This document shows, piece after piece, positions 53,012-60,400 of a DNA stretch of 64,000 bases (positions within the stretch are counted from its first letter, which is position 1; the number at the start of each line of letters is the position of its first letter). Both the position numbers and the translations under genes were made by a program. The notes beneath the pieces were generated by a model that was not told where the DNA came from, did not search any database, and was given only the letters and a program-made list of their open reading frames with translations. The DNA comes from Streptomyces spongiicola (GTDB taxonomy: Bacteria > Actinomycetota > Actinomycetes > Streptomycetales > Streptomycetaceae): the NCBI RefSeq assembly GCF_003122365.1, contig NZ_CP029254.1:5109501-5173500 (forward strand). The letters run 5' to 3'.

Positions 53012-53794
53012 ATGGGCAGGCCCGGGGAAGCACGGCCGGAGGAGCAGCGGCTGGGTCCGGTGGTGCGGCGCAGGGATCAGATCCAGCCGGGCACCACGGA
53101 CCAGCGCCTGCTGGACACCGAGGGGGACTCGCAGTGGGTGCATACCGATCCGTGGCGGGTCATGCGCATCCAGTCGGAGTTCGTGGAGGGCTTCGGTGCC
53201 CTTGCCGAACTGCCCAGTGCCATCAGCGTCTTCGGATCCGCCCGGACGGCCCCCGGCACCCCCGAGTACGACGCCGCCGTACGCATCGGCAGGACCCTGG
53301 TGGACGCCGGCTTCGCCGTGATCACCGGGGGCGGGCCGGGGGCGATGGAGGCCGCCAACCGCGGCGCCCGGGAGGCCGGCGGCATCTCGGTCGGGCTGGG
53401 TATCGAGCTGCCCTTCGAGCAGGGCCTCAACGCGCACGTCGACATCGGAGTGAACTTCCGCTACTTCTTCGTCCGCAAGACGATGTTCGTCAAGTACGCG
53501 CAGGGCTTCGTGGTCATGCCGGGCGGCTTCGGGACGCTCGACGAGCTGTTCGAGGCGCTCACCCTCGTCCAGACCGGGAAGGTGACGCGCTTCCCGGTCG
53601 TGCTCTTCGGGTCCGAGTACTGGTCCGGCCTGGTCGACTGGCTGCGCGGGACGGTCGTGGCGGAGGGCAAGGCGTCCGCTCGCGACCTGCTGCTCTTCCA
53701 TGTGACGGACGACGTCGACGAGGCAGTCGCCCTGGTCACCAAGGAGACCGGACCGCCGCCGCCGCCGATCCCCTACGAGGGCTACGAGGCCTGA
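53012..53794 (+). CDS. TIGR00730/LOG family Rossmann-fold protein
   Basis: A 260-residue protein of the LOG (lonely guy) family, which hydrolyses nucleoside 5'-monophosphates to a base and ribose 5-phosphate. The signature is GGGPGAMEAANRGA and MPGGFGTLDELFEALTLVQ, with a catalytic Glu in PGGFGTxDE. A ~65-residue N-terminal extension (EEQRLGPVVRRRDQ) is typical for the actinobacterial type II form. ATG preceded by GGAGGGAGCAGG; TACCCT at 52971-52976 is a likely -10. Directly downstream of dapE, as in mycobacteria. Confidence 0.92.
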   Translation: MGRPGEARPEEQRLGPVVRRRDQIQPGTTDQRLLDTEGDSQWVHTDPWRVMRIQSEFVEGFGALAELPSAISVFGSARTAPGTPEYDAAVRIGRTLVDAGFAVITGGGPGAMEAANRGAREAGGISVGLGIELPFEQGLNAHVDIGVNFRYFFVRKTMFVKYAQGFVVMPGGFGTLDELFEALTLVQTGKVTRFPVVLFGSEYWSGLVDWLRGTVVAEGKASARDLLLFHVTDDVDEAVALVTKETGPPPPPIPYEGYEA

Positions 53795-53936
53795 CCGGGT
53801 CCGCGTCCGGCCGCCCTGGTCCGGTGTCCGCCCACCCGCCCGGGGCCGGCGGCGGTGGCACGGGCCAGGGGGTGGACGCCGCCGGTCCGGGGCGCGCCGC
53901 GCGGCCCCCTGCCCGCCACCGGCACCGCCTCCGCCA

Positions 53937-53970
53937 CCGGCCCCCGGCGGGCACCGGCCCCCGGCGGGCA
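53937..53970. repeat. 17-bp tandem duplication
   Basis: CCGGCCCCCGGCGGGCA occurs twice head to tail in the convergent gap between the LOG gene and folP. Confidence 0.8.
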
Positions 53971-53992
53971 CCGGTCCGGGGCGGCGCGGGGC

Positions 53993-54874
53993 TCAGGCGA
54001 GTCCCCGGCGGGCGACCGCCGGGGGCCGGTGCCCGGCGATCGACGCCACCATCTCCAGCACCTGCCGGGTCTGTGCCACCTCGTGCACCCGGTACACCCG
54101 CGCACCGAGCCACGCCGACACCGCGGTCGCGGCCAGCGTGCCGGTCAGCCGCTCCTTGACCGGGCGGTCGAGGGTCTCGCCGACGAAGTCCTTGTTGGAC
54201 AGGGAGACCAGCACCGGCCAGCCGGTGTCCGTCATCTCGCCGAGCCGGCGGGTCGCCTCCAGCGAGTGGCGGGTGTTCTTCCCGAAGTCGTGCCCCGGGT
54301 CGATGAGGATCCCGTCCCGGCGCACACCGAGTCGCAGCGCCCGCTCCGCCAGCCCGGTCGTCACCCGCAGGATGTCCGCCATCACGTCGTCGTACGCGAC
54401 CCGGTCCGGCCGCGTCCGCGGCTCCGCCCCGCCCGCGTGCGTGCAGACCAGCCCGGCACCGTACCGGGCGGCCACCTCGGCCAGTGCGGGGTCGACGCCG
54501 CCCCAGGCGTCGTTCAGCAGGTCGGCGCCCGCCTCGCAGACGGCGGCACCCACGTCGTGCCGCCAGGTGTCGACACTGATCACCACGTCCGGGAAGCGCC
54601 TGCGCACCTCCGCGACGAAGCCGACCGTGCGGCGCGCCTCCTCCTCGGCGGTCACCTCCTCGCCGGGCCCGGCCTTCACCCCGCCGACGTCGATGACGGC
54701 CGCGCCCTCGGACACCGCCTGCTCGACCCGGGCGAGCGCCGGCTCGTCGTGGAACGTGGCCCCCTGGTCGTAGAACGAGTCCGGCGTCCGGTTCACGATC
54801 GCCATGATCACTGGCTGGTGCGCGCCGAACTCGCGCCTCCCCAGTCGCAGAGTCCCGTCGTGCATCCCCTGCAT
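53993..54874 (-). CDS. folP2: Dihydropteroate synthase paralogue, FolP2 type
   Basis: A 293-residue TIM-barrel protein of the DHPS family. The loop reads VNRTPDSFYDQGATF instead of the usual NVTPDSFSDGG, and VKAGPGEEVTAEEE follows where canonical DHPS has ESTRPG. These are hallmarks of the mycobacterial FolP2 group (Rv1207), which lacks clear DHPS activity, so the real reaction is uncertain. Other conserved parts are ISVDTWRHDV, LLNDAWGGVD, LIDPGHDFGKN and LSNKDFVGET. ATG at 54874 with GGAGGA upstream on the minus strand. It is unlikely to be the sole folate enzyme. Confidence 0.9.
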   Translation of the reverse strand: MQGMHDGTLRLGRREFGAHQPVIMAIVNRTPDSFYDQGATFHDEPALARVEQAVSEGAAVIDVGGVKAGPGEEVTAEEEARRTVGFVAEVRRRFPDVVISVDTWRHDVGAAVCEAGADLLNDAWGGVDPALAEVAARYGAGLVCTHAGGAEPRTRPDRVAYDDVMADILRVTTGLAERALRLGVRRDGILIDPGHDFGKNTRHSLEATRRLGEMTDTGWPVLVSLSNKDFVGETLDRPVKERLTGTLAATAVSAWLGARVYRVHEVAQTRQVLEMVASIAGHRPPAVARRGLA

Positions 54875-54976
54875 CCGCTGTTTCCTCCTTGCGGTCGGCC
54901 GCCTGCGACCCTAACCGTCGGTGGCTCATGGCACGATCGGCTGCGGACGGTTTCCTGCTCCGGGGAGAGGCGCGCT

Positions 54977-55477
54977 GTGTTCTGGTTCTTGCTGATCGCG
55001 ATGGTCGTGGTCGTCGCCGCGGTCACCCTGGCGGTGGTCGGCGGCGGTGACAGGGCGGTGCTCCCCGAAGTGGCGCCGGAGCGACTGGTGGACCCGCTGC
55101 CGGTGGCGCGCCCCGTGGGCCGCGCCGACATCGAGGCGCTGCGCCTGCCCGTGACGGCGCGGGGGTACCGGATGCTCGACGTCGACGAGGTCCTCGGGCG
55201 GCTGGGCGCGGAACTCGCCGAGCGGGACGCCCGGATCGCCGAGCTGGAGTCCGCGCTGGTCGGCCGGCAGGCGGCGGAGGCCGGCCGGGGCGGGCTGCTC
55301 GCCGAGCGGCCCGAGGACGGGCCGGGGGAGCGGCCCGGGTCCTTCCCGGAGACCGGTGGGGTCCGCCGGTCGGGGGAGAGCGTCCCGGGCGGGCAGGATC
55401 CCGCGGACGCCCCGCCCGGGCTCCCCGACCTCCCCGGTGACCGGACCGGACGGGACGACGAAGGGCGGCGGCGATGA
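54977..55477 (+). CDS. DivIVA-domain membrane protein
   Basis: A 166-residue protein with an N-terminal membrane helix (FWFLLIAMVVVVAAVTLAVV), a linker and a DivIVA-like coiled-coil entry (LRLPVTARGYRMLDVDEVLGRLGAELAERDARIAELESAL, about 56-95). A disordered Pro/Gly/Glu-rich tail follows. It is positionally equivalent to Rv1209. DivIVA-type segments recruit proteins to poles or septa, so a growth-site role is plausible. GTG at 54977 with GGGGAGAGG upstream. Overlaps tag by 4 nt. Confidence 0.82.
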   Translation: MFWFLLIAMVVVVAAVTLAVVGGGDRAVLPEVAPERLVDPLPVARPVGRADIEALRLPVTARGYRMLDVDEVLGRLGAELAERDARIAELESALVGRQAAEAGRGGLLAERPEDGPGERPGSFPETGGVRRSGESVPGGQDPADAPPGLPDLPGDRTGRDDEGRRR

Positions 55478-56058
55478 GCGGCGGAGCCGTGGCGGGCCCC
55501 GACGGGCGGCTGCGCTGCCCCTGGGGCCTGTCGACCGAGGACTACGTCAGGTACCACGACGAGGAGTGGGGCCGCCCCGTCCGCGGGGACGACGCGCTGT
55601 TCGAGCGGCTCGCGCTGGAGGCGTTCCAGTCCGGGCTCTCCTGGATCACCATCCTGCGCCGCCGCGAGGGCTTCCGGGAGGCGTTCGCGGGCTTCCGCAT
55701 CGCCTCCGTCGCGGCCTTCACGGACGGCGACGGGGAGCGCCTGCTCGCCGACGCGGGCATCATCCGCAACCGTGCCAAGATCGAGGCGACCATCGCCAAC
55801 GCCCGGGTGCTCGCGGGCTGGGCGGAGGGCGAACTCGACGCCCTGATCTGGTCGTACGCACCGGATCCGGCCGTCCGCCGGGCGCCGCGCACACTCGCGG
55901 ACGTCCCGGCGGTCACGGACGAGTCCACGGCCCTCGCCAAGGACCTCAAGAAGCGCGGTCTGCGCTTCATCGGCCCGACGACGTCCTATGCGCTCATGCA
56001 GGCCTGCGGTCTGGTCGACGACCATCTCGCGGACTGCGTGGCCCGCGGAGGCCGCTGA
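55474..56058 (+). CDS. tag: DNA-3-methyladenine glycosylase I
   Basis: A 194-residue base-excision repair enzyme removing 3-methyladenine. Signature segments are RCPWGLSTEDYVRYHDEEWGRP, FERLALEAFQSGLSWITILRRREGFREAFAGF and GIIRNRAKIEATIANARV. The zinc-snap residues are C (RCPW), H (YHDEEWG) and the C-terminal HxxxC (HLADC). Coupled to the DivIVA-domain gene by an ATGA overlap, as Rv1210 is to Rv1209 in mycobacteria. Confidence 0.95.
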   Translation: MSGGAVAGPDGRLRCPWGLSTEDYVRYHDEEWGRPVRGDDALFERLALEAFQSGLSWITILRRREGFREAFAGFRIASVAAFTDGDGERLLADAGIIRNRAKIEATIANARVLAGWAEGELDALIWSYAPDPAVRRAPRTLADVPAVTDESTALAKDLKKRGLRFIGPTTSYALMQACGLVDDHLADCVARGGR

Positions 56059-56165
56059 TCCGGCCGGTCGCACCCGTCCCCTCGCGCGCTGTCCCCCGTA
56101 CGGCAGGCGGTACGTGAGGGCGTGCGCCCACCCCGATCCCTCGCGCGCGCCGCCCCCCGGGGGGT

Positions 56166-56222
56166 GACCGGCCGCCGGAGCGCGCCCGCCGCCGCAGGCG
56201 GACCGCCGCCGGCCGGCCGGTC
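56166..56222. terminator. Possible bidirectional terminator between tag and crotonase
   Basis: GACCGGCCG (56166-56174) can pair with CGGCCGGTC (56214-56222). The intervening 39 nt are GC-rich and can fold further. It sits between convergent genes. Confidence 0.45.
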
Positions 56223-56234
56223 GGTGCGAGCGCC

Positions 56235-57035
56235 TCAGCGGCCCACGTACGCCGGCTTCTCCTTGGCGATGAAGGCCTGGACCGCGATGGCGTGGTCCTC
56301 CGAGGCACCGGCCCTGCTCTGGAGCTCGTCCTCCTTCTCCAGGGTCTCGGCCAGTGTGTGGCCCGCCGCGTAGGCGAGGGACTCCTTGATCGCGGCATAG
56401 GCGAGCGTCGGGCCGCCGGCCAGGGCGCGGGCGACCGCCGAGGCCTCCGCCGCCAGATCGCCGGCCGGTACCAGCCTGTTCACGAGGCCCAGGTCGAACG
56501 CCTCCTGCGCCGTGATCGACCGGGGGAAGAGCAGCAGGTCGGCGGCCCTGCCGGGACCGACGAGCCGAGGGAGCGTCCAGGAGACCCCGGAGTCCGCCGT
56601 CAGCGCCACCCCGGCGAAGGACGTGGTGAACGTGGCGGTGTCGGCGACCACCCGGTAGTCGGCGGCCAGGGCGAGGCCCATGCCGGCACCCGCGGCGACG
56701 CCGTTCACGCCCGCCACCACGGGCTTGGGCATCTCGGTGATCGCGCGCACGACCGGGTTGTAGTGGTCGCGCACCGTGTGCATGGTGTGGCTGGTGCCCG
56801 ACTCGCGGTCGGAGGCCAGCAGGGTGATGTGCTCCTTCAGGTCCTGGCCCACACAGAAGGCGCGCCCCGTCGCCGTCAGCAGGACCGCTCGTACGCCGGT
56901 GTCCGCCCCGGCCGCCAGGACGGCGTCCCGGAGGGCGACCTTCGCCTCCACGTTCATCGCGTTCATGGCCTCGGGCCTGTTGATCGTGATCGTCGCGAGT
57001 CCGTCGCTCACCTCGTACAGCACGGAGTCGGCCAT
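56235..57035 (-). CDS. Enoyl-CoA hydratase/isomerase family protein, PaaG-like
   Basis: A 266-residue crotonase-fold enzyme. The oxyanion-hole segments are AFCVGQDLKEH and NGVAAGAGMGLALAADY. At the catalytic position it has D in LTADSGVSWTLPRLVG, not the glutamate of true hydratases. That aspartate and the SW/LPR context resemble PaaG, the epoxyphenylacetyl-CoA isomerase, so an isomerase role in aromatic or unsaturated acyl-CoA breakdown is likely. Other paa genes are absent from the window. ATG at 57035 with AAGGGGAC upstream. Confidence 0.9.
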   Translation of the reverse strand: MADSVLYEVSDGLATITINRPEAMNAMNVEAKVALRDAVLAAGADTGVRAVLLTATGRAFCVGQDLKEHITLLASDRESGTSHTMHTVRDHYNPVVRAITEMPKPVVAGVNGVAAGAGMGLALAADYRVVADTATFTTSFAGVALTADSGVSWTLPRLVGPGRAADLLLFPRSITAQEAFDLGLVNRLVPAGDLAAEASAVARALAGGPTLAYAAIKESLAYAAGHTLAETLEKEDELQSRAGASEDHAIAVQAFIAKEKPAYVGR

Positions 57036-57369
57036 GGAGTGTCCCCTTAGCACCTCGGTCAGTGTTGTCGAGCCCAGCATGGCGGAGGCCGACGGGGCCG
57101 ACCTACCCCCCGGTATGTGACCTGCGTCAAAGAAATCCCGGAGTCCGGGTTCCGGCGCCGGTGTCGGACGGGGGCGAAGTATCGCAGGTGGATCCCCGAA
57201 TTAGGTGGTTTTGCGAAAGCGCGTTGCGCAAGCGATGCCGAGCGATGTTGGTCATCGGGTCCCGCGATGCGGGATAATGGCCGGGAAGCAATGTGTTCGA
57301 TGCCGGTGACGTGTGCCCATCCGGGGGCCGTCGGCTGAGGATGAGCTGGTTTCAGGAAGGGGAACGAGC
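57036..57369 (+). promoter_or_regulatory. Promoter region of the DUF3117 gene
   Basis: A 330-nt gap between divergent genes. GATAAT at 57273-57278 is a strong -10; TTGGTC at 57248-57253 is a -35 candidate at 19-nt spacing. The sequence from 57180 is less GC-rich than average. A long (~90 nt) leader with AAGGGG before the ATG follows. Confidence 0.5.
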
Positions 57370-57537
57370 ATGGCGGCCATGAAGCCGCGGACGGGCGACG
57401 GCCCGCTCGAGGTGACCAAGGAGGGGCGGGGCATCGTCATGCGCGTTCCGCTCGAAGGCGGCGGTCGGCTTGTCGTCGAGCTGACTCCGGACGAGGCCGA
57501 CGCCCTCGGCGATGCCCTCAAGAAGGTCGTCGGCTGA
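57370..57537 (+). CDS. Highly conserved small DUF3117 protein
   Basis: A 55-residue protein, MAAMKPRTGDGPLEVTKEG to KKVVG, nearly invariant among actinobacteria (Rv1211 in Mtb). A short beta sheet (RGIVMRVPLEGGGRLVVELT) and a C-terminal helix (PDEADALGDALKKV) are predicted. Function is unknown; the strong conservation suggests a core role. ATG at 57370 with AAGGGG 6 nt upstream; a strong terminator follows. Confidence 0.92.
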   Translation: MAAMKPRTGDGPLEVTKEGRGIVMRVPLEGGGRLVVELTPDEADALGDALKKVVG

Positions 57538-57562
57538 CGCGGAAGCGCCCGCACCTTTCTGT

Positions 57563-57598
57563 ACCGCCCCGGCACGGCATCCGCTGCGCCGGGGCGGT
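57563..57598 (+). terminator. Terminator of the DUF3117 gene
   Basis: ACCGCCCCGGC (57563-57573) pairs perfectly over 11 bp with GCCGGGGCGGT (57588-57598), 25 nt after the stop. Confidence 0.8.
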
Positions 57599-57720
57599 GC
57601 CGTTGCCGAGGGGCCGCCCGAGCCCGTGGGGGCCGCCGGAGGGCTCGTACGGTCCCATCCGCCTCCCGGGTGTCCCGTCCGGCCCGGTGCTTCCGGGGAG
57701 CCCGGGCCGTGCCCGGCCCC

Positions 57721-57860
57721 GGGTCCGCGGACGCTCCCCATGGAGATGACCGGTACCGCGCTGACCCCGACGCCCGGCCTCGGGTCCGCGGACGCTCCCG
57801 GGCGTACGGTCCCGCGGACACTCCCCGGCCCCCGGTCCCGCGGACGCTCCCGGGCGCCCC
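57721..57860. repeat. Dispersed direct repeats GGTCCGCGGACGCTCCC
   Basis: Four copies start near 57721, 57782, 57808 and 57834, the last two as GGTCCCGCGGACRCTCCC. They fill the gene-free space between DUF3117 and the O-methyltransferase. Confidence 0.75.
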
Positions 57861-57884
57861 GCCCTCCGGGCCCTCAGGCGGGCC

Positions 57885-58550
57885 TCAGCCGCGCCGCACC
57901 GCGCAGAGCAGCCCGTCTCCCACCGGGAGCAGCGAGGGCAGCAGCTCCTCGCTCTCCCGCACCGTGCGCAGCAGCTCCCGCACCCGCAGCACTTCGCCCG
58001 GCTGGGCCGCCGAGTCGACGGTGCGGCCGTCCGCGAAGACGCCCTCGAAGCACACGAGGCCCCCGGGGCGCAGCAGGCGCAACGATTCAGCTAGGTAGTC
58101 CAGTGACTCCAGCCGGTCGCCGTCGCAGAAGACGAGGTCGTACCCGCCGTCCGCGAGGCGGGGCAGCACGTCGAGCGCGCGGCCGGGGATGAAGCGGGCC
58201 CGGTTCGCGGCGAAGCCGGCCGCGCGGAACGCCGCGCGCGCGAACTGCTGGCGCTCCGGCTCCGGGTCGACCGTGGTCAGCACGCCGTCCGGCCGCATGC
58301 CCTGGAGCAGGTAGACACCGGACACGCCGGTGCCCGTGCCGATCTCCGCCACCGCCTTGGCCCCCGCCGTCGCGGCCAGCAGACGCAGGGCCGAGCCCGT
58401 GCCGGGCGACACCGAGGGCAGCCCCGTCTCCCGGGCCCGGTCGCGGGCCCAGCGCAGTGCTTCTTCCTCGGCGACAAAGGCGTCGGCGAACGCCCAGCTC
58501 GTCTGCCGGTTGGCGGTAATGACCCTCTCCTGTCCCCGTAGTCGGCGCAA
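57885..58550 (-). CDS. Class I O-methyltransferase (Rv1220c-like)
   Basis: A 221-residue SAM-dependent methyltransferase of the COMT/CCoAOMT type. The SAM motif is VAEIGTGTGVSGVYLL, the acidic loop VDPEPERQQFAR, then YDLVFCDGDRLESLDYL and LLRPGGLVCFEGVFADG. The mycobacterial orthologue also lies next to sigE. TTG at 58550 gives the usual RRLRGQERVITANRQTSW start; TACAGT 5 nt upstream suggests a nearly leaderless mRNA. Substrate unknown. Confidence 0.9.
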   Translation of the reverse strand: MRRLRGQERVITANRQTSWAFADAFVAEEEALRWARDRARETGLPSVSPGTGSALRLLAATAGAKAVAEIGTGTGVSGVYLLQGMRPDGVLTTVDPEPERQQFARAAFRAAGFAANRARFIPGRALDVLPRLADGGYDLVFCDGDRLESLDYLAESLRLLRPGGLVCFEGVFADGRTVDSAAQPGEVLRVRELLRTVRESEELLPSLLPVGDGLLCAVRRG

Positions 58551-58689
58551 CCGTGACTGTATCCGTTGCGCACGGGAACCCGCAGATGGGACCGGGCGTT
58601 ATGGAAGAGCGGGGGAAAGTGCCGGGCGAGCGGCACCGTTCCCAAATTCGCGTAAAGATTCTTATCCGGAGCTAACGGGCGAGGTGGCT

Positions 58690-59451
58690 ATGGTAGGGGC
58701 TCCACTGGACACCACCAGAGCCGACAGGGGAGGTGCGGCTGCGCCTGTGGATCGGCGAGGGGTGCTGAGGCGCCTCCTCCGGTCGGCGGGTGAGCCGAAA
58801 TCCGTGACCGACACCGCTGACGCCCGTTCCGGCCAGGCAGACTCCGTACCCACCGCGAGGTTCGCACCGGATGCGGAATCGCAGGCGTGGACACCTCCCT
58901 CGTGGGAGGACATCGTCAGCACGCACAGCGCAAGGGTCTACCGCCTCGCCTACCGGCTGACCGGCAACCAGCACGACGCCGAGGACCTCACCCAGGAGGT
59001 CTTCGTCCGTGTCTTCCGCTCCCTGTCGACGTACACGCCCGGCACCTTCGAGGGCTGGCTGCACCGCATCACCACGAACCTGTTCCTCGACATGGTCCGC
59101 CGCAAGCAGCGCATCCGCTTCGACGCCCTGGGCGACGACGCGGCCGAGCGGCTGCCCAGCCGGGAGCCGTCCCCGCAGCAGGTCTTCAACGACACCCACT
59201 TCGACGCGGACGTCCAGCAGGCGCTCGACACCCTCGCTCCCGAGTTCCGCGCCGCCGTGGTGCTCTGCGACATCGAGGGCCTGTCGTACGAGGAGATCGC
59301 CGCCACGCTCGGCGTCAAGCTCGGCACCGTCCGCAGCCGGATCCACCGCGGCCGCTCCCACCTGCGCAGGGCCCTGCAGCACCGCTCCCCCGAGGCGCGT
59401 GCCGAGCAGCGTGCCCTCGCGGGCGTGGCGGGGGAGGGCGGGGCGCCGTGA
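58690..59451 (+). CDS. sigE: ECF RNA polymerase sigma factor, SigE-like (Mtb SigE orthologue group)
   Basis: A 253-residue ECF sigma factor. The first ~75 residues are a low-conservation extension. Region 2 contains VYRLAYRLTGNQHDAEDLTQEVFVRVFRSL and WLHRITTNLFLDMVRRKQR. Region 4 has LAPEFRAAVVLCDIEGLSYEEIAATLGVKLGTVRSRIHRGR. It directs transcription of envelope-stress genes, controlled by the anti-sigma factor encoded next (GTGA overlap). This is not the S. coelicolor SigE of the cseABC operon; the name follows mycobacterial usage. ATG at 58690, with GGGCGAGG upstream; GTG at 58684 is an alternative. Confidence 0.92.
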   Translation: MVGAPLDTTRADRGGAAAPVDRRGVLRRLLRSAGEPKSVTDTADARSGQADSVPTARFAPDAESQAWTPPSWEDIVSTHSARVYRLAYRLTGNQHDAEDLTQEVFVRVFRSLSTYTPGTFEGWLHRITTNLFLDMVRRKQRIRFDALGDDAAERLPSREPSPQQVFNDTHFDADVQQALDTLAPEFRAAVVLCDIEGLSYEEIAATLGVKLGTVRSRIHRGRSHLRRALQHRSPEARAEQRALAGVAGEGGAP

Positions 59452-60287
59452 GCGGCACGATTCCGACCCCCGCGGAGCAGCACCTGGGGGACCGGCTCGC
59501 CGCCCTGGTCGACGGCGAGCTGGAACACGACGCGCGCGAGCGCGTCCTGGCCCATCTCGCGACCTGTCCCAGGTGCAAGGCCGAGGCCGACGCACAGCGC
59601 AGGCTGAAGAGCGTCTTCGCCGCGGCCGCACCGCCGCCGCCCTCCGAGGGCCTGCTCGCACGGCTCCAGGGGCTGCCCGCGGGGCCGCCCGGAGGTGATG
59701 ACGACCGGCGGGGAGGTCCGCTCGGCCGGGGACGTCCCGGCGATGGCGTCCTCGGGGTGAACGCGAGCGGCTTTGGACTCGTCCCCGGCGGTCACGGCCT
59801 GCCCGGGGGCGGACCGGAGTCCGGCTTCCGCATCCACGATGTGGCACGGCACGAGGCGGAGCGCTCGATGTGGCGCGGACGGAGGTTCGCTTTCGCCGCG
59901 GCCAGCGCGGTGTCGTTCGCCGCGATCGCCCTGGGCGGGGCGCTGCCGCTGGCGGCCACCGGCGACGGCTCGGCCCGCGGGGACAACCGGGGCAACAACG
60001 TGACCCCCCTGCGCACGGCGACCGGCGCCGCGGAGGCCAACCGCAGACGGGCCGCCGGCACCGGCGCGACCGGGGTCAGCAGCACTCCCGTCGTGGCGGT
60101 GGCCCCGCACACGCTGGTGCACACATGGCCGGCGGCTCACCCCTTCGTGGCGTCGTCGCTGCTCAGCGGTGGTTTCACCGCACAGGCGAGGCCGACCGCA
60201 TCCGCGTTCCAACTGGTCAAGGCCCCCGGGTCCGGCCCGTCCGCGTCGCCGCTGCCCAGCCGCCTCGTCGCCCCGCCTCCGCGCTGA
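59448..60287 (+). CDS. rseA: Zinc-finger anti-sigma factor (RseA-like)
   Basis: A 279-residue protein. The N-terminal zf-HC2 motif (VLAHLATCPRCKAEAD, with HxxxCxxC) is the ZAS fold that holds ECF sigma factors. After a Gly-rich linker, one membrane helix (FAFAAASAVSFAAIALGGALPL, about 146-168) leads to an extracytoplasmic Ala/Ser/Pro-rich tail. GTG at 59448 overlaps sigE by 4 nt. Its place before htrA suggests regulated proteolysis as in mycobacteria. Longer upstream frames are spurious. Confidence 0.9.
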   Translation: MSGTIPTPAEQHLGDRLAALVDGELEHDARERVLAHLATCPRCKAEADAQRRLKSVFAAAAPPPPSEGLLARLQGLPAGPPGGDDDRRGGPLGRGRPGDGVLGVNASGFGLVPGGHGLPGGGPESGFRIHDVARHEAERSMWRGRRFAFAAASAVSFAAIALGGALPLAATGDGSARGDNRGNNVTPLRTATGAAEANRRRAAGTGATGVSSTPVVAVAPHTLVHTWPAAHPFVASSLLSGGFTAQARPTASAFQLVKAPGSGPSASPLPSRLVAPPPR

Positions 60288-60400
60288 CCCGCGGCGATCG
60301 GTCCCTGGGCCGGGCGCACTGTGGGACGCCATCCGCAAACCTGATTGAATCCGGGGGACGGTGCCGGCGGGGCACACGGAGCGGCGGTTGCGGGGAGAGC

